Positions 54,654 to 64,000 of a stretch of DNA of 64,000 bases are shown in pieces. The DNA is from Sphaerulina vaccinii (taxonomy: Eukaryota; Ascomycota; Dothideomycetes; Mycosphaerellales; Mycosphaerellaceae): contig JAKUDP010000002.1 of the NCBI GenBank assembly GCA_022570795.1, positions 2,604,001 to 2,668,000 on the forward strand, read 5' to 3'. The stretch's first letter is position 1. Each line of letters begins with the position of its first letter. Both the position numbers and the translations under genes were made by a program. The notes under the pieces were generated by a model. That model was not told where the DNA came from. It made no database searches and saw only the letters and a list, made by a program, of their open reading frames with translations.

Positions 54654-55494
54654 ATGGCACCTATTCTTCATATTGTTCGCCACGGCGAAGGCTATCATGT
54701 ACGTTGACCATGTGCGTCCTACTTGAAGATGCTTTTCCTGATGCTGACATTGTTGTTGTGTGCAGAACGCTGAAGAGAATGGCGAGAAGATTCACGATCC
54801 ATACCTGACCGACAAAGGCAAGGAACAATGTGAAATGACCTGCAAGCACTTTGCTTACCACGACGATGTACGTCTTACCCGGAGTTATCACACTAGGAGT
54901 ACTAACAGAAACTTTTCATAGATCGATGTTCTCATGGCAAGCCCGCTCAAACGCACAATCCAGACATGTCAAATCGTCTTTGCGCCTGTCGTGAAGCGTG
55001 GGCTAAAGATCGATCTCGTACCTTTAGCTCAAGAAACGTCAGATGAACCAATGGATACTGGATCAGTGGAAGCCCACCTTAGTGAGACCTTTGGAGATCT
55101 GATTGACACGAGCTCCCTCAAAGACTATCCTGGCTGGAACGAGAATAAAGGTCCCTTTTCCAGTGATTCGAACTCGCTGATCGACCGAGCACACAAACTA
55201 CGAAAGATGCTCAGAGCTCGGCCGGAGAAGAATATCGCTCTTGTGTCTCATGGATCATTCGCGCATTATATCGTGGGCAATATTAATCATGATGGTGAGC
55301 AAATTACGCGTATGTGGGAAAATGCTGAATGTAGAAGTTATACATTCTTATCTGAAGATGACGAGGAATGCCAGTTGAGGGAAGAAGAAGAATCCAAGCA
55401 CAACAGAGGAGATCTGGAGAAACAAGGCAAGGGTTACGTGCTTAGCGTTACTGGTGGAAGGAGAGGGTCTTCTGGTGAAGTGTTGTCTCCTTGA
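54654..55494 (+). CDS. Histidine phosphatase (phosphoglycerate mutase-like) family protein
   Basis: Exons 54654–54698, 54766–54867 and 54922–55494 with introns of 67 and 54 bp give 239 residues. The catalytic motif is LHIVRHGEGYHN, completed across the first intron, followed by DPYLTDKGKEQC, LMASPLKRTIQTC and the second histidine motif VSHGSFAHYIVG. This is the broad histidine-phosphatase superfamily; the size and the SPLKRTIQT pattern resemble fungal Pmu1/SixA-like members rather than glycolytic mutase. The substrate is unknown. It lies tail to tail with the flavoprotein gene (43 bp gap). Confidence 0.88.
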
Positions 55495-55537
55495 AAATGG
55501 ACTGATCTTCTATAATGTAGTTGTATGAATATTATGC

Positions 55538-57437
55538 TCACGAGACCAACGCTCCATTCTGCTTCTCATTCTGGCCAACGACTCCATACTTCCCATGCAA
55601 CTTCTCCAACACTTCCGGTCCTGTCTGTGTGCTCGGTTTCCTCATATACCACACGACGTCACTTCCTTCGACTCCATCAGGGTGCAAACAGAAGCCATTA
55701 CCAAAGTACGAGAACATATCCTCCTCATCCACATATGTGATATCGAAATCTTCAAACCTCGGGTTCAAAAAAGCTCGATTCCAATGACTTCGATTCCCAG
55801 GCCAAACTGCAGGTCTGCCCCTCTCATTAGACTTATACCAAGAAACGCAAGGACCAGTCGTTACAGTCCTTTGCAAGAACGCATCACAATGTCTTGTAAA
55901 GTGATCGACTGCTTTTGTCGTTGGCTTCAGAGATGAGATGTTTTCCGTTTGCATCTTACCAATGACTTTGACGATGTATGCTTAAGGTGCTGCGACAGAT
56001 TGTGTCCAGCTGCCGTAAAGCCAGGAATAGGAGGGACCGATGTGGAAGTAGTTGGGTATGTCCTCGCGCGTTATGGACATGTAGACCCGAGGAGAGAGAT
56101 GTTGAGCAAGGATGTTGTTCATGTTGATATCGTTGATTGTCAGAGTATAGCTGGGCAAGCCGCTTTGATCGTAGCCTGTTGCTGCTATGATGATGTCTAT
56201 CTCGTGTGCAGTTCCATCTGAGTCGAGGAAGCCTTTCGATGTGAATCGTTGTGGAGGTTGTGGAAGAACTGTAGTCTTAGGAGACACGAGCGTTTCGAGA
56301 TAGCCATGTGCGAATGTAGGTCGCCGACAGAGTATGTCGAAGTCCTCAGCAACGATTTGCTCATAAAGACCGGGCTTCGATGCCAGTCTTTCTCGCATGT
56401 ACTTCTGCACTCCTTGGGTGCCTTTGACAGACATATCGCTACCATTGACGTATGCTTGCCACCGTGCGTGACCTTCTTCCTCGACTTTGTTGATATAGGT
56501 TCGAAGCACATCGGGATCCTGGAGTAGGGCCTTTTGCTCATCGCTATACCGAAAGCTGAGGCCTCCCTTGCCCGGGAAGTCGCCCTGTGATGACGGCGGC
56601 ATCACGTACGTCTTGTTGCGGAACCATGTGTACAGCTTGTCCACCTTATCGATGATGGTAGGCGCGAGTTGTATCCCACTAGCTCCGTAGCCGAGTAGAG
56701 CGACTGGCTTTCCAGTGAGGTCAACATCGGATGGCCAGTTCGAAGGATGTATGACCAGTCCTGAGAAGGCGTCAATACCAGGTACTGTCAGTTGAGGTGA
56801 TAGAGGTTTGGCAACAGCTCCAGTCAGATCCAGAAACAGATCAAATTCCTCATCATAGCTCTTGCCACTTGACAGGTCTGTGACTTGTACAGTCCACTTC
56901 GAGTCGATATCTGTCCACGAAGCTTGCAGAAGCTCATCTTCGAACTTAATGTATCGATAAAAGTCACGTTCTCTAGCCACGTCTTGAGGGTAGCGCAGGA
57001 TCTCTGGTTGTCCAGGATACCACTCGCTTGGCGCATAAGGTCGCCAGCCAAATTGATAGTTGATACTAGGTTTGGATGTCAGTTGCAAAGCATAGAAGCC
57101 AATCGAATAGTACAACATACCCAGGACTATCACACTTGCAGCCTGGATACGTGTGTGTCAGCCATACACCACCGACATCCTTCTCTCGCTCGAAAACCAC
57201 GATCTCAATGCTTTCGGCCGGGATCTTCTCCTCGATGTCGTGGAGGAACTGCAAACAAGAGATGCCAGCACCCACAACTCCAATCCTCAGCTTCCTTCTT
57301 GCACCAAAGAACTCTTCTCTGATCTCGGGCAAGGTGTCGATGCTGTTGAGGTCACGGTACAAGAACTTCGGAACAAACTTCTCAGCATTGTGATCTGCAG
57401 GAGGATGTCTTGGAGTGAAGGGTATCTTCTCGAGCAT
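55538..57437 (-). pseudogene. Baeyer-Villiger-type flavin monooxygenase with in-frame TAA
   Basis: Exons 57121–57437 and 55538–57065 with a 55-bp intron (GTATGT…CCTAG). The frame has all class B landmarks: a first Rossmann motif GVVGAGISCLQ, EREKDVGGVW, YPGCKCDSPG, the BVMO fingerprint FSGLVIHPSNWP and a second Rossmann motif LLGYGASGIQ. TAA at 55982–55984 cuts it after 466 residues (GSWTQSVAAP). The same frame then continues with AYIVKVIGKMQTENI and RPAVWPGNRSHWNRAF, the normal C-terminal part, for 147 more residues. CAA (Gln) is one C-to-T change away. The truncated protein would lack the end of the FAD/NADP core, so it is probably inactive unless the stop is read through or is a sequence error. 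In the first Rossmann motif the last Gly is Cys. Confidence 0.75.
55982..55984 (-). other. In-frame TAA in the BVMO gene
   Basis: It lies between QSVAAP and AYIVKVIGKM, a conserved helix of the family. Exon frames on both sides are the same and no GT–AG intron of suitable length can skip it. Confidence 0.85.
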
Positions 57438-59253
57438 GTTTACAGTCCAGTCGGCCGCAGATGATAGTCTCGGATGTTGAGTAGTCTTGATTGATTGTGT
57501 TCAACTTCAGTGCCGTCTTCACGAAGATCAATGGTCATAATCAAGTATATGAGCTGCCTCAGGTCGCTTGTTATTCATCGTCGCTGACAAAGGATTGTTG
57601 CTTATCGAAGCCCTTAGATCATGAGCTGTCTTGTGGTGGTCGGCTAACCATGAACAGCTCGGAGGATGCAGATCCGTCAAACGTCGAACTCTATTTATGC
57701 CACGTCTGGACTTAGTGGCATACGCACGAGAGCACAAGAGCCATCCCTGCCTGAGTCGGCGCATATTAAGTCCTGTCGAAGTCTCCTCATCCGACTCCGA
57801 CACCTAGTCGGCCATTTCACATGTAATCTGAGCACCATCGTGCGTCCATGTCTTACGAATGCAGTCCTGCACACTATTCGCTCTGCAGCCCATTCCGACT
57901 TTGACTTCCCCATAGACGGCGTCTTCGTCGCACTCCGCTATACGGTGGTCAGTCTCTGACATGGAATAATGCAAGTGCGAAGAATGTTGGACCTACACTT
58001 GCTACCACTCGGAGCACAGCCTTTGCTGCTTAGGCAATCGGCCATCTGTCGGCCTGCGCATACGGCATCGTTGACCCCACCAAGCTGCCATTGGTCTGTA
58101 TGGACGAGTGAGTGCGTTAGCGGTGCCATTCCTCGTCTAAGCTCGAAGTTCCGTACATTTGCGAAGACCGGCGGCCTTAATGCCGACACATTGTCGCTCG
58201 TCTTGGGTTTGAGCCGACACGAAGGAGGCAATGAGTGTGATCCAGGCGGCGTAGTGAAAGCGCATGGTGGGTCGTTGATGTTGTGGCGATGAACTTTAGA
58301 TGTGGATCTGTACGCGCTCAGATAGAGATATATGCATACTTTTGATCGTGTTTTGATCAGTCGAGAGTGCCCAGGACGTCACTATGCACGTCCACTGGTA
58401 GGCTGGCCGATGTCAGCTCGATGATGAATTGCCTCATAGCTGTGAACAAGTGGTATCTGGTTCTGCCAATCAGAGCCCATGTAATACATCTGAGAAATGT
58501 GATATTGCTACACCCTGTGCTTGGCAAGTGGCTATGATGCCGTCGCAGTAGGAATGCTGATTATTATCGAGATGAGACCATCTTCCAGCGTAGTCCATGA
58601 GCTCATCTGTTCTCAGCGTACATCTCCTGAGGAGAATTCGCGGTCTTGTCTTATCTCCGAGAGACTTGTGCGGTCGGCTTGGACGTTCAGCGACGTGGAA
58701 GTGTTGTCTTCGCACGGTTTAGGTATACTGATGGCCTCTCCAATTTGGCCGCAGAAGCAAAAACTGCTCGCCTTTAGTACTGCTTGTCCAGCTTCGTCGG
58801 AGAGAACGTCTTCGCCGTGTTTAGCACGGCCTTTGGTACTACGTGGATTTGGGTCATAACATCAGCGTGGGAAGATCATGGCAAGCCTCTCTCTAGCTAT
58901 GGGCCCAAAGTACTCCCGCTTGTGATGCAGCTTGCCGTTGAACAGGTTGATTGCAGGATATTCGATGCTCTTGTGGTGGTTCTGAGGTCGTATTTGATGT
59001 CTCTGTAAGAAAGCGGAACACAACCGGCGCGTAAGTGAATGCCAAGACCAAGACCATCACATGACAGCGACAATCGTTCTCACCCACGTGTGCAAAGGAA
59101 GACATATTACTCAGCTCTAAAGCATATCCATGATACGACTATCATCGGCCTGCCCAGCGAATCCTCCGGCCGATGTAGGTATAAAGGTCGACACGAGACC
59201 ATCAGAGTCCTGAAACAAGGTGATTTCTTCAATTCCCGGAGCACACTGAATCA
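57438..59253. other. Gene-poor stretch
   Basis: About 1.8 kb with only short competing frames (57666–57959, 57938–58231, 58521–58859). It contains the upstream regions of the flavoprotein and the SRR1-like gene. Confidence 0.4.
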
Positions 59254-60075
59254 ATGGCAGCAGCAGTAGTAGACGATGGCTGGACCTCAGTGTCCCGAGG
59301 CAGAAACTCACGGCAACCACAGCTGATTGTCAATGGAACACCTCGCCCCTCTAGAGATATCACGCTCGACGACATCAAACGCGAATTCGAAGCCAAAACG
59401 AAACAATGGCAGAAGACCGAGTGCCGGAAGCAGCTCCTCAGAGAGCTGTATCGGCCAGTCGAGGACGACGACGGGATCGCAGTGATTGAGAGGTACATCT
59501 GCATTGGCGCTGGCAGCCTGAGCAGAGACAATGTCGAGTGCCGGCGACGAAGCATGTGGCAGATGGTCGTCTTTGTGGACTTGGTGCGCTGGATGCTCGA
59601 CTTCTATGAGCTGCCCATCGAAGGTTATGGCGCACAGGACGCCGTTGACAATTGGGACGTCCACCAAGGTCGCCGAGCTCAAGGGATCTGGGCTTGTGAC
59701 CCAGCGTATACTACACTGGATGTGGAATTCTTGAAGACAGTGGGCGTGGAAGTGCATCAGCGTGAAGAGGGCGAAACGGGCTTTGGAAAGCTCGCGCAAT
59801 ATCTTGAGGGAGGTCGCACTTTCCTATTTGAGCCTTTCGTGGACATGAACGACCAAATGGTGCGGGACATGGTCGCGAGTGATGTCGCGCTGTACATTGG
59901 AAGTTCAATCGGTGGAGTCAAAGAAAGACACGGCGAAGTGGGAGATTTGGCAAGGAACTTCACGAAAGACAGAAACATGAAGAAGTTCCCTTCTTTCGAC
60001 ATTGATCCTAAGATTTTTGAAGGTATGGGCATATACTGGAAGGAGAAGGAGGATCTGCCGAGTCGGATATCATGA
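59254..60075 (+). CDS. SRR1-like domain protein
   Basis: Single exon, 273 residues. Matches the fungal SRR1-like group: a short N-terminal extension (GWTSVSRGRNSRQPQL), a central YICIGAGSLS followed by RRRSMWQMVVFVDLVRWMLD, then the D-P-A-Y-T motif (ACDPAYTTLDVEFLKTVGVE) and FLFEPFVDMN with DVALYIGSSIGG. SRR1 in plants and its yeast and animal relatives act in clock- or light-linked and heme-related regulation; in fungi the function is unclear. It converges with the NTF2-like gene, 43 bp apart. Confidence 0.85.
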   Translation: MAAAVVDDGWTSVSRGRNSRQPQLIVNGTPRPSRDITLDDIKREFEAKTKQWQKTECRKQLLRELYRPVEDDDGIAVIERYICIGAGSLSRDNVECRRRSMWQMVVFVDLVRWMLDFYELPIEGYGAQDAVDNWDVHQGRRAQGIWACDPAYTTLDVEFLKTVGVEVHQREEGETGFGKLAQYLEGGRTFLFEPFVDMNDQMVRDMVASDVALYIGSSIGGVKERHGEVGDLARNFTKDRNMKKFPSFDIDPKIFEGMGIYWKEKEDLPSRIS

Positions 60076-60118
60076 AGCATACACTACCACTCAAGAAACT
60101 ACATCTCACCACGAATGT

Positions 60119-60869
60119 TTACTTCACAAGATCTTCTGGCTTCAACATTCCAGCTTTCAACATCGCCACAATGGCAGCAGTCGGATCACTAAAGATCTCC
60201 GTCTTCGCCATCTTGATTCCTCCATCCTTCTCAGTCACATACTTAAACTTGAAAGCACTTGGAATAGCTCCATCCCACACCTTGCCAGAGGCATCTTTGA
60301 TACCCATGCCCTGTCCCGGAGCCTGCAGATTCCAGTAAAGAGTAGCGATGCCAAACATCTCCCACGTACCGTTGCCCGTATCCGTGGCAGTTACATACAG
60401 AGGATGGTGAAGGTGCTCCTTGAAGGGCGCGTAGACTTCTTTGCTGAGGGAGGACCAGGTCGCGTCGCCTCCGTTGACGGCTTGGCCGGTGGATTTGATG
60501 AAGACGTCTGTGAGGTGGTTATTGGTAAAGTGCTAGCCATGCGCACCTACATTTGCAATCACTTTCGATTTGCAAGCGCCTCCCTTAATAGGCTCCCTCT
60601 GAATTACAAACAATTTTTGTGAGGAGGTGGGGGCCGCTTGCAAAGCCGCAGTGATTGCAAAAGTCCGGGAGAATGGTCATAAGAGAAGTGGAGTGAGAGG
60701 ACTCACGATCATCTGTCATCCACTTGGCGCGTGCAGATGGATCGTCCATCTGACGGCCATCGATTGCTTGGTTGGTGTAGCGCTCCATCCACTCCATTGC
60801 TGGATGTTTACGGGTTGTGTCATCCCAGCTGCCATTGTGCACGAAAGCTGGTTGCGTTGGGAATGACAT
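60119..60869 (-). CDS. SnoaL/NTF2-like protein
   Basis: Exons 60707–60869 and 60119–60507 give 183 residues. The proposed 199-bp intron (GTGAGT…CCTCACAG) joins ARAKWMTDD to HVFIKSTGQAVNGGDATW; other splice choices meet a stop. Core features are RKHPAMEWMERYTNQAIDGR, APFKEHLHHPLYVTATDTGN and WEMFGIATLYWNLQAPG, consistent with the cone-shaped NTF2-like fold used by polyketide cyclases, hydratases and many orphan proteins. The intron is longer than others here, so a small extra exon cannot be excluded. Function unknown. Confidence 0.65.
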
Positions 60870-61969
60870 CGCGGCTTGGTCTTTGTGGTCTTTTGGTGAG
60901 AAGCTGAGGTGAGAAATGGAGTCTACTCGTGGGGCTATCGAGTGCGCAGGCAAAGCTTTTTTATACACCTTGCTGAGAACATCGCAATGCAGAGCTGTCA
61001 CAATGAGCCTCTGCAGTATGATGCACCAGCGTCACAACGCAGCCAATGAGCAGCTGTTCTGTGTCGCAGTCTGCGACCACATACCGGAGCTGCCGAGAAA
61101 CATCAAGCCCACAGAATGTATCTCGTCTACTTGACTCTGCCATTGGCACTTCTCCGCAGCAGGGCCCGCCACGTGGGAGGTGTCAGGCCATAGGGCTGAC
61201 GGATGGCTTGAAGCTGAACATCAGCTGATGTGGAGATATCGAATGGCTGAGCTGATGTTACACCCAGCTCTCCTACGCGATGCTCGACAAGTACTGAAGC
61301 ACGTTGCTGTGGCTTAATGTGTGTTGATTGCTACGCTTCGATGAGGACATCTAGAATGAAATGCTGCACGAAGCCTTCAAGACGCCTCTGCCAAGTCCAA
61401 TCAAGCTCTCGATCTCGATCTGAGAAGCTTCGTCTTCGCCAAGAGATTGTACTGCGGTGTGCGACGGCTGCATGCATCGGTCGAAGCATTCGCTCGCATA
61501 GGAAAGAAAGTGGTCAATGTCGGTGCTGAACTTCTCCCGGCTCCTGGTAAGTTGCAAGCAGATTTTGGATTGAAGCCGCAAAGCTACCACTCGATATATA
61601 GTGCTGACTGATACGATGTGACAAGTGTCCTTCGTCCTCTTAATGAAGCGCCAAGGCATGGCGAAATTGATCGTGGTCGACCTCTCACAATAAGTGACGG
61701 CGGCCACGACACTAGTTGCCGACTCTAAGCAATATCGTGAGGCAACCTAGGAGCAGGGACACTTGATCTTTCGAATCACGATGAGGATGCTCTCTGCAAG
61801 ACGGGACATCAAGAATTCGAAGAAAGAGACAGTACGCATCGGCCATCCTCGACTACACGGGACCTGGGGCTATGGTCCTGTCGCTGCTAAGCGTCTACTT
61901 TTATCATCTGCAACGTTGAAACTACAACCACAATCAGGAGACCCGGCAAAAACGTCGACTCAAGCAAGC
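60870..61969. other. Intergenic region
   Basis: About 1.1 kb between divergent genes. No credible frame, and no repeats noted. Confidence 0.4.
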
Positions 61970-62551
61970 ATGGCAGCCATCACTTCAGTGTTCAACACAA
62001 CCGAACTCTGCGAGTCGATCCTGCTAAACCTTTCATTCAAAGATCTGCTGCGCTTTCGACGACTCAGCACCTTCTTCCGGAATGTTATACAGCGAAGCAA
62101 AGCTCTTCAAAGAAAGATGTATTTTCTTCCTATGGCACCTGGACATTGGATCGATGAGACCAATCCCGTGCTTACAGTAATGCTTGAGTCTCATGGTTTC
62201 AGCCTATACGCCCTTCGACAACACGGTGCCGGCTCTCGGCTTGTGATGGGAATGGATAAACCTCTCGTCGAATGCCCCTCAGAGATGCCACAATTCTTTG
62301 CGGATATGCTGGTGCATATGAATCCTTACAACACTGTTACCTGGATCTACATGACGAGCAAAGGGAGAGGCATAGAAGAGTTCCGGCTGCCAGTTCTTGA
62401 CTACGATATGACCCTAGGGGACTTGAAAGACGCTCTGAATGTACAACGAGACGATGCCTATTGTGCTGTCGTCCACTTCCTCTCAAATTTGCGGACCTTG
62501 TACATCATCTACACACGACCACGGTTCATGTGTGCTGAAAAGAGCATGTAG
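61970..62551 (+). CDS. Small F-box-like protein
   Basis: The ATG at 61970 gives 193 residues; the frame is open further upstream (61763), but that part looks non-coding. An F-box-like N-terminus is visible: MAAITSVFNTTELCESILLN, then LSFKDLLRFRRLSTFFRNVI and QRSKALQRKMYFLP, a pattern seen in many short fungal F-box proteins. The rest (DMLVHMNPYNTVTWIYMTSK) is unrecognised. The end is uncertain: another frame (DRRKDGLKGGKLLLPLADSE) follows at about 62560–62714 and could be a further exon. Confidence 0.6.
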   Translation: MAAITSVFNTTELCESILLNLSFKDLLRFRRLSTFFRNVIQRSKALQRKMYFLPMAPGHWIDETNPVLTVMLESHGFSLYALRQHGAGSRLVMGMDKPLVECPSEMPQFFADMLVHMNPYNTVTWIYMTSKGRGIEEFRLPVLDYDMTLGDLKDALNVQRDDAYCAVVHFLSNLRTLYIIYTRPRFMCAEKSM

Positions 62552-63329
62552 CCGAGCCTTGGAAGACAGGAGAAAAGATGGCCTCAAGGGCGGGAAGTTG
62601 CTGCTTCCACTGGCAGATTCGGAAATCGCTCGTCATCTGTCCCAGCGTGAGTCGAAGAGCGATCTTGGCTTTGAGGGACCAAGGATACAAGACCTTTCTC
62701 ATTACTTGACATGAGACAAGGCTCGTGATTAAAGATACTGGAGGCGAGTCGCGCTCATGCTACGCTAGTCGACTACAAATTACATGCTCAGATGAGCCTC
62801 AGGCAAGCCTCTATGAGCAGAACCACTTTGGTTGTTGCGCTGACATCATATCTGTGCTCAGCCCATCGTCCCTCGTTATCACTTGCTTGAAGAAGCAGCC
62901 TGTACAGCCTTGGTTGCAGGTGCTTATGTTCATTTCAACGAATCTGGAGTCGTGCTTCCAGAGCCACAATCCTTGTTGAACATTTGCACGAAGTCGAGAT
63001 CGAGGTCGCAGCAGAGCAGCTGAAGTCTCCAGCCACCCATCTTGAAATCCGATTGTCGGCGAATGTTCGTGGTGATGTTTGTGGAAGGCAGTGGGAAGCG
63101 GGAAGTGAAAATTGCTATGTGAGGTTTGGTCGGAAATGGGAAGGAGCCCGCAGCTGCAGGGCGCCGCATCTATTATGTTTTCGCGTTTGCAGACGCGTCG
63201 ATGTCATCACAGCTACGAGTCTCTCATACATGACTACAAGTCATGGCTCTGCGGCAGCCTCGCCAACCGGAATGTCCATAGTGATGTATACTCTTCTCGG
63301 TCTCACCCGCCATGACGCGCTGAGAGTCC
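62552..63329. other. Intergenic region
   Basis: Contains the possible extra exon noted for the F-box gene. The rest has no coding signal that I trust. Confidence 0.35.
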
Positions 63330-64000
63330 TCAAATGACCACAGTCTCATCCTCTTCCTTCTCAACAGTCTCACCGTCAGAGTCCACCTCTTCGACTCGGC
63401 CAGAAGTCTGTCCCACTGGCGCGCCACCACCAGTGGTAGAGTTGCCGTTCTTGCCGCGCATACTGTTTACGATGCGTTCCACGACACCGTCCTTCATACC
63501 ACGGCATGGCCCGCGGTTGCCGATGAAGACCGTTGCGCCCTTCAGCTCCATATAGCCCTTAATCGAAAGGCAGGCTCTCTTGTGCACGACCCAATCAGAT
63601 AGCTGGCACTCACGATCGCAGTAACGCACGCCTTTACACGAGCCGCAAGCATGTAGCTGACTGCCGTTCGCTGCTTTCTTGCAGCTAGCGCACTTCATCT
63701 CGCCTCGATGGCCCAGAGCCCACAAGATGGCTTGCTCTTGCTCAATTGTCTGCAGGGGTAGTAGGTTAGCATGTATCTCTGAAACGCGCGAATTGCTTTC
63801 AGCCCGTTCGGTCTGCGAGCTTGTTACCTTGGTAGGCGCAAGCTCAGTGAGACATTGTGAAGAGGAGGTGCCTGTGGCCTACTGCTGCTTACCTTTCTCT
63901 GCTCGTCCTTGAGTCCAGCCAATTGTTCAGCTGTGGCAGCCTCGTTTGGCGCTGGGACATTGAAGACCATGCCACCTAAAAGCAGTAGATAGATTAGCAA
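63330..64000 (-). CDS. MYND zinc-finger protein, 5' end outside the window
   Basis: Partial gene. Exons 63330–63749 and 63893–63975 with a 143-bp intron (GTAAGC…CTGCAG); another acceptor (TTTTAG) at 63976–63981 shows that coding continues beyond the window or further upstream. The last exon holds a MYND finger: KCASCKKAANGSQLHACGSC, then KGVRYCDRECQLSDW and VVHKRAC, with the Cys/His pattern complete. The upstream exon reads GMVFNVPAPNEAATAEQLAG. The acidic tail ends VEKEEDETVVI. MYND fingers mediate protein–protein contacts. The precise function is unknown. Confidence 0.8.

Noticed and set aside
369..55984. UAR = glutamine codon reassignment
   Set aside because: SQT1, AVT-like, nudF, P450 and Cdc4-like genes are open and many genes end at TAA/TAG at sensible places, so the standard code holds.
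38133..57437. Zn2Cys6 gene as the regulator of the oxidative gene group
   Set aside because: It lies about 7 kb from the first P450, with nudF and unrelated genes in between; there is no evidence of linkage in function.

Overview
This window looks like nuclear DNA of a filamentous ascomycete (Pezizomycotina; Dothideomycetes is my best guess). The genes carry many short introns of about 49–70 bp, usually with GTRNGT donors and CTRAY-type branch points. The families are typical of moulds: DUF6604, DUF7025-AAA, HET, Zn2Cys6, TALE homeobox, fungal P450s, GMC oxidoreductase and Baeyer-Villiger monooxygenase. Gene models were built by hand from reading frames and splice signals. No tRNA, rRNA, CRISPR array or intact transposon was recognised, although no systematic RNA search was possible.

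Layout. 0.3–9 kb: a broken DUF6604 gene, SQT1 (ribosome assembly), a DUF7025/AAA ATPase with an in-frame stop, and a DUF1769 protein. 9–20 kb: two long gene-poor stretches around a secreted PLC-like phosphodiesterase and a TALE homeobox regulator. 20–24 kb: a small membrane/coiled-coil gene divergent from a HET-domain gene, then an FMN-binding PNPOx-like protein. 24–36 kb: a compact housekeeping block with a large PPR-type mitochondrial protein, a vacuolar amino-acid transporter (AVT family), a probable mitochondrial Myb-like repeat protein, the phosphatase MDP-1 and a Cdc4-type F-box/WD40 protein. 36.9–43.5 kb: lineage-specific genes, comprising a protein with an internal duplication, a Zn2Cys6 factor, an unknown basic protein, a Cys-rich membrane protein with a dibasic site, and a second, decayed DUF6604 copy. 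44–45.5 kb: nudF/LIS1. 46–57.5 kb: five oxidative or metabolic genes (two P450s, GMC oxidoreductase, histidine phosphatase, Baeyer-Villiger-type flavoprotein) that resemble a tailoring or catabolic cluster without a visible backbone enzyme. 59–64 kb: SRR1-like, NTF2/SnoaL-like, F-box and partial MYND-finger genes.

The most striking shared signal is three long, otherwise family-like genes (DUF6604, AAA, BVMO), each cut by one in-frame TAA or TAG. In each case the stop sits where a glutamine codon is one C-to-T change away in a CpA context. That fits light repeat-induced point mutation or ordinary decay, but assembly error or stop readthrough cannot be excluded. The second DUF6604 copy is instead broken exactly at a three-copy 7-bp tandem repeat. 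Most housekeeping genes are open throughout, so a changed genetic code is unlikely.
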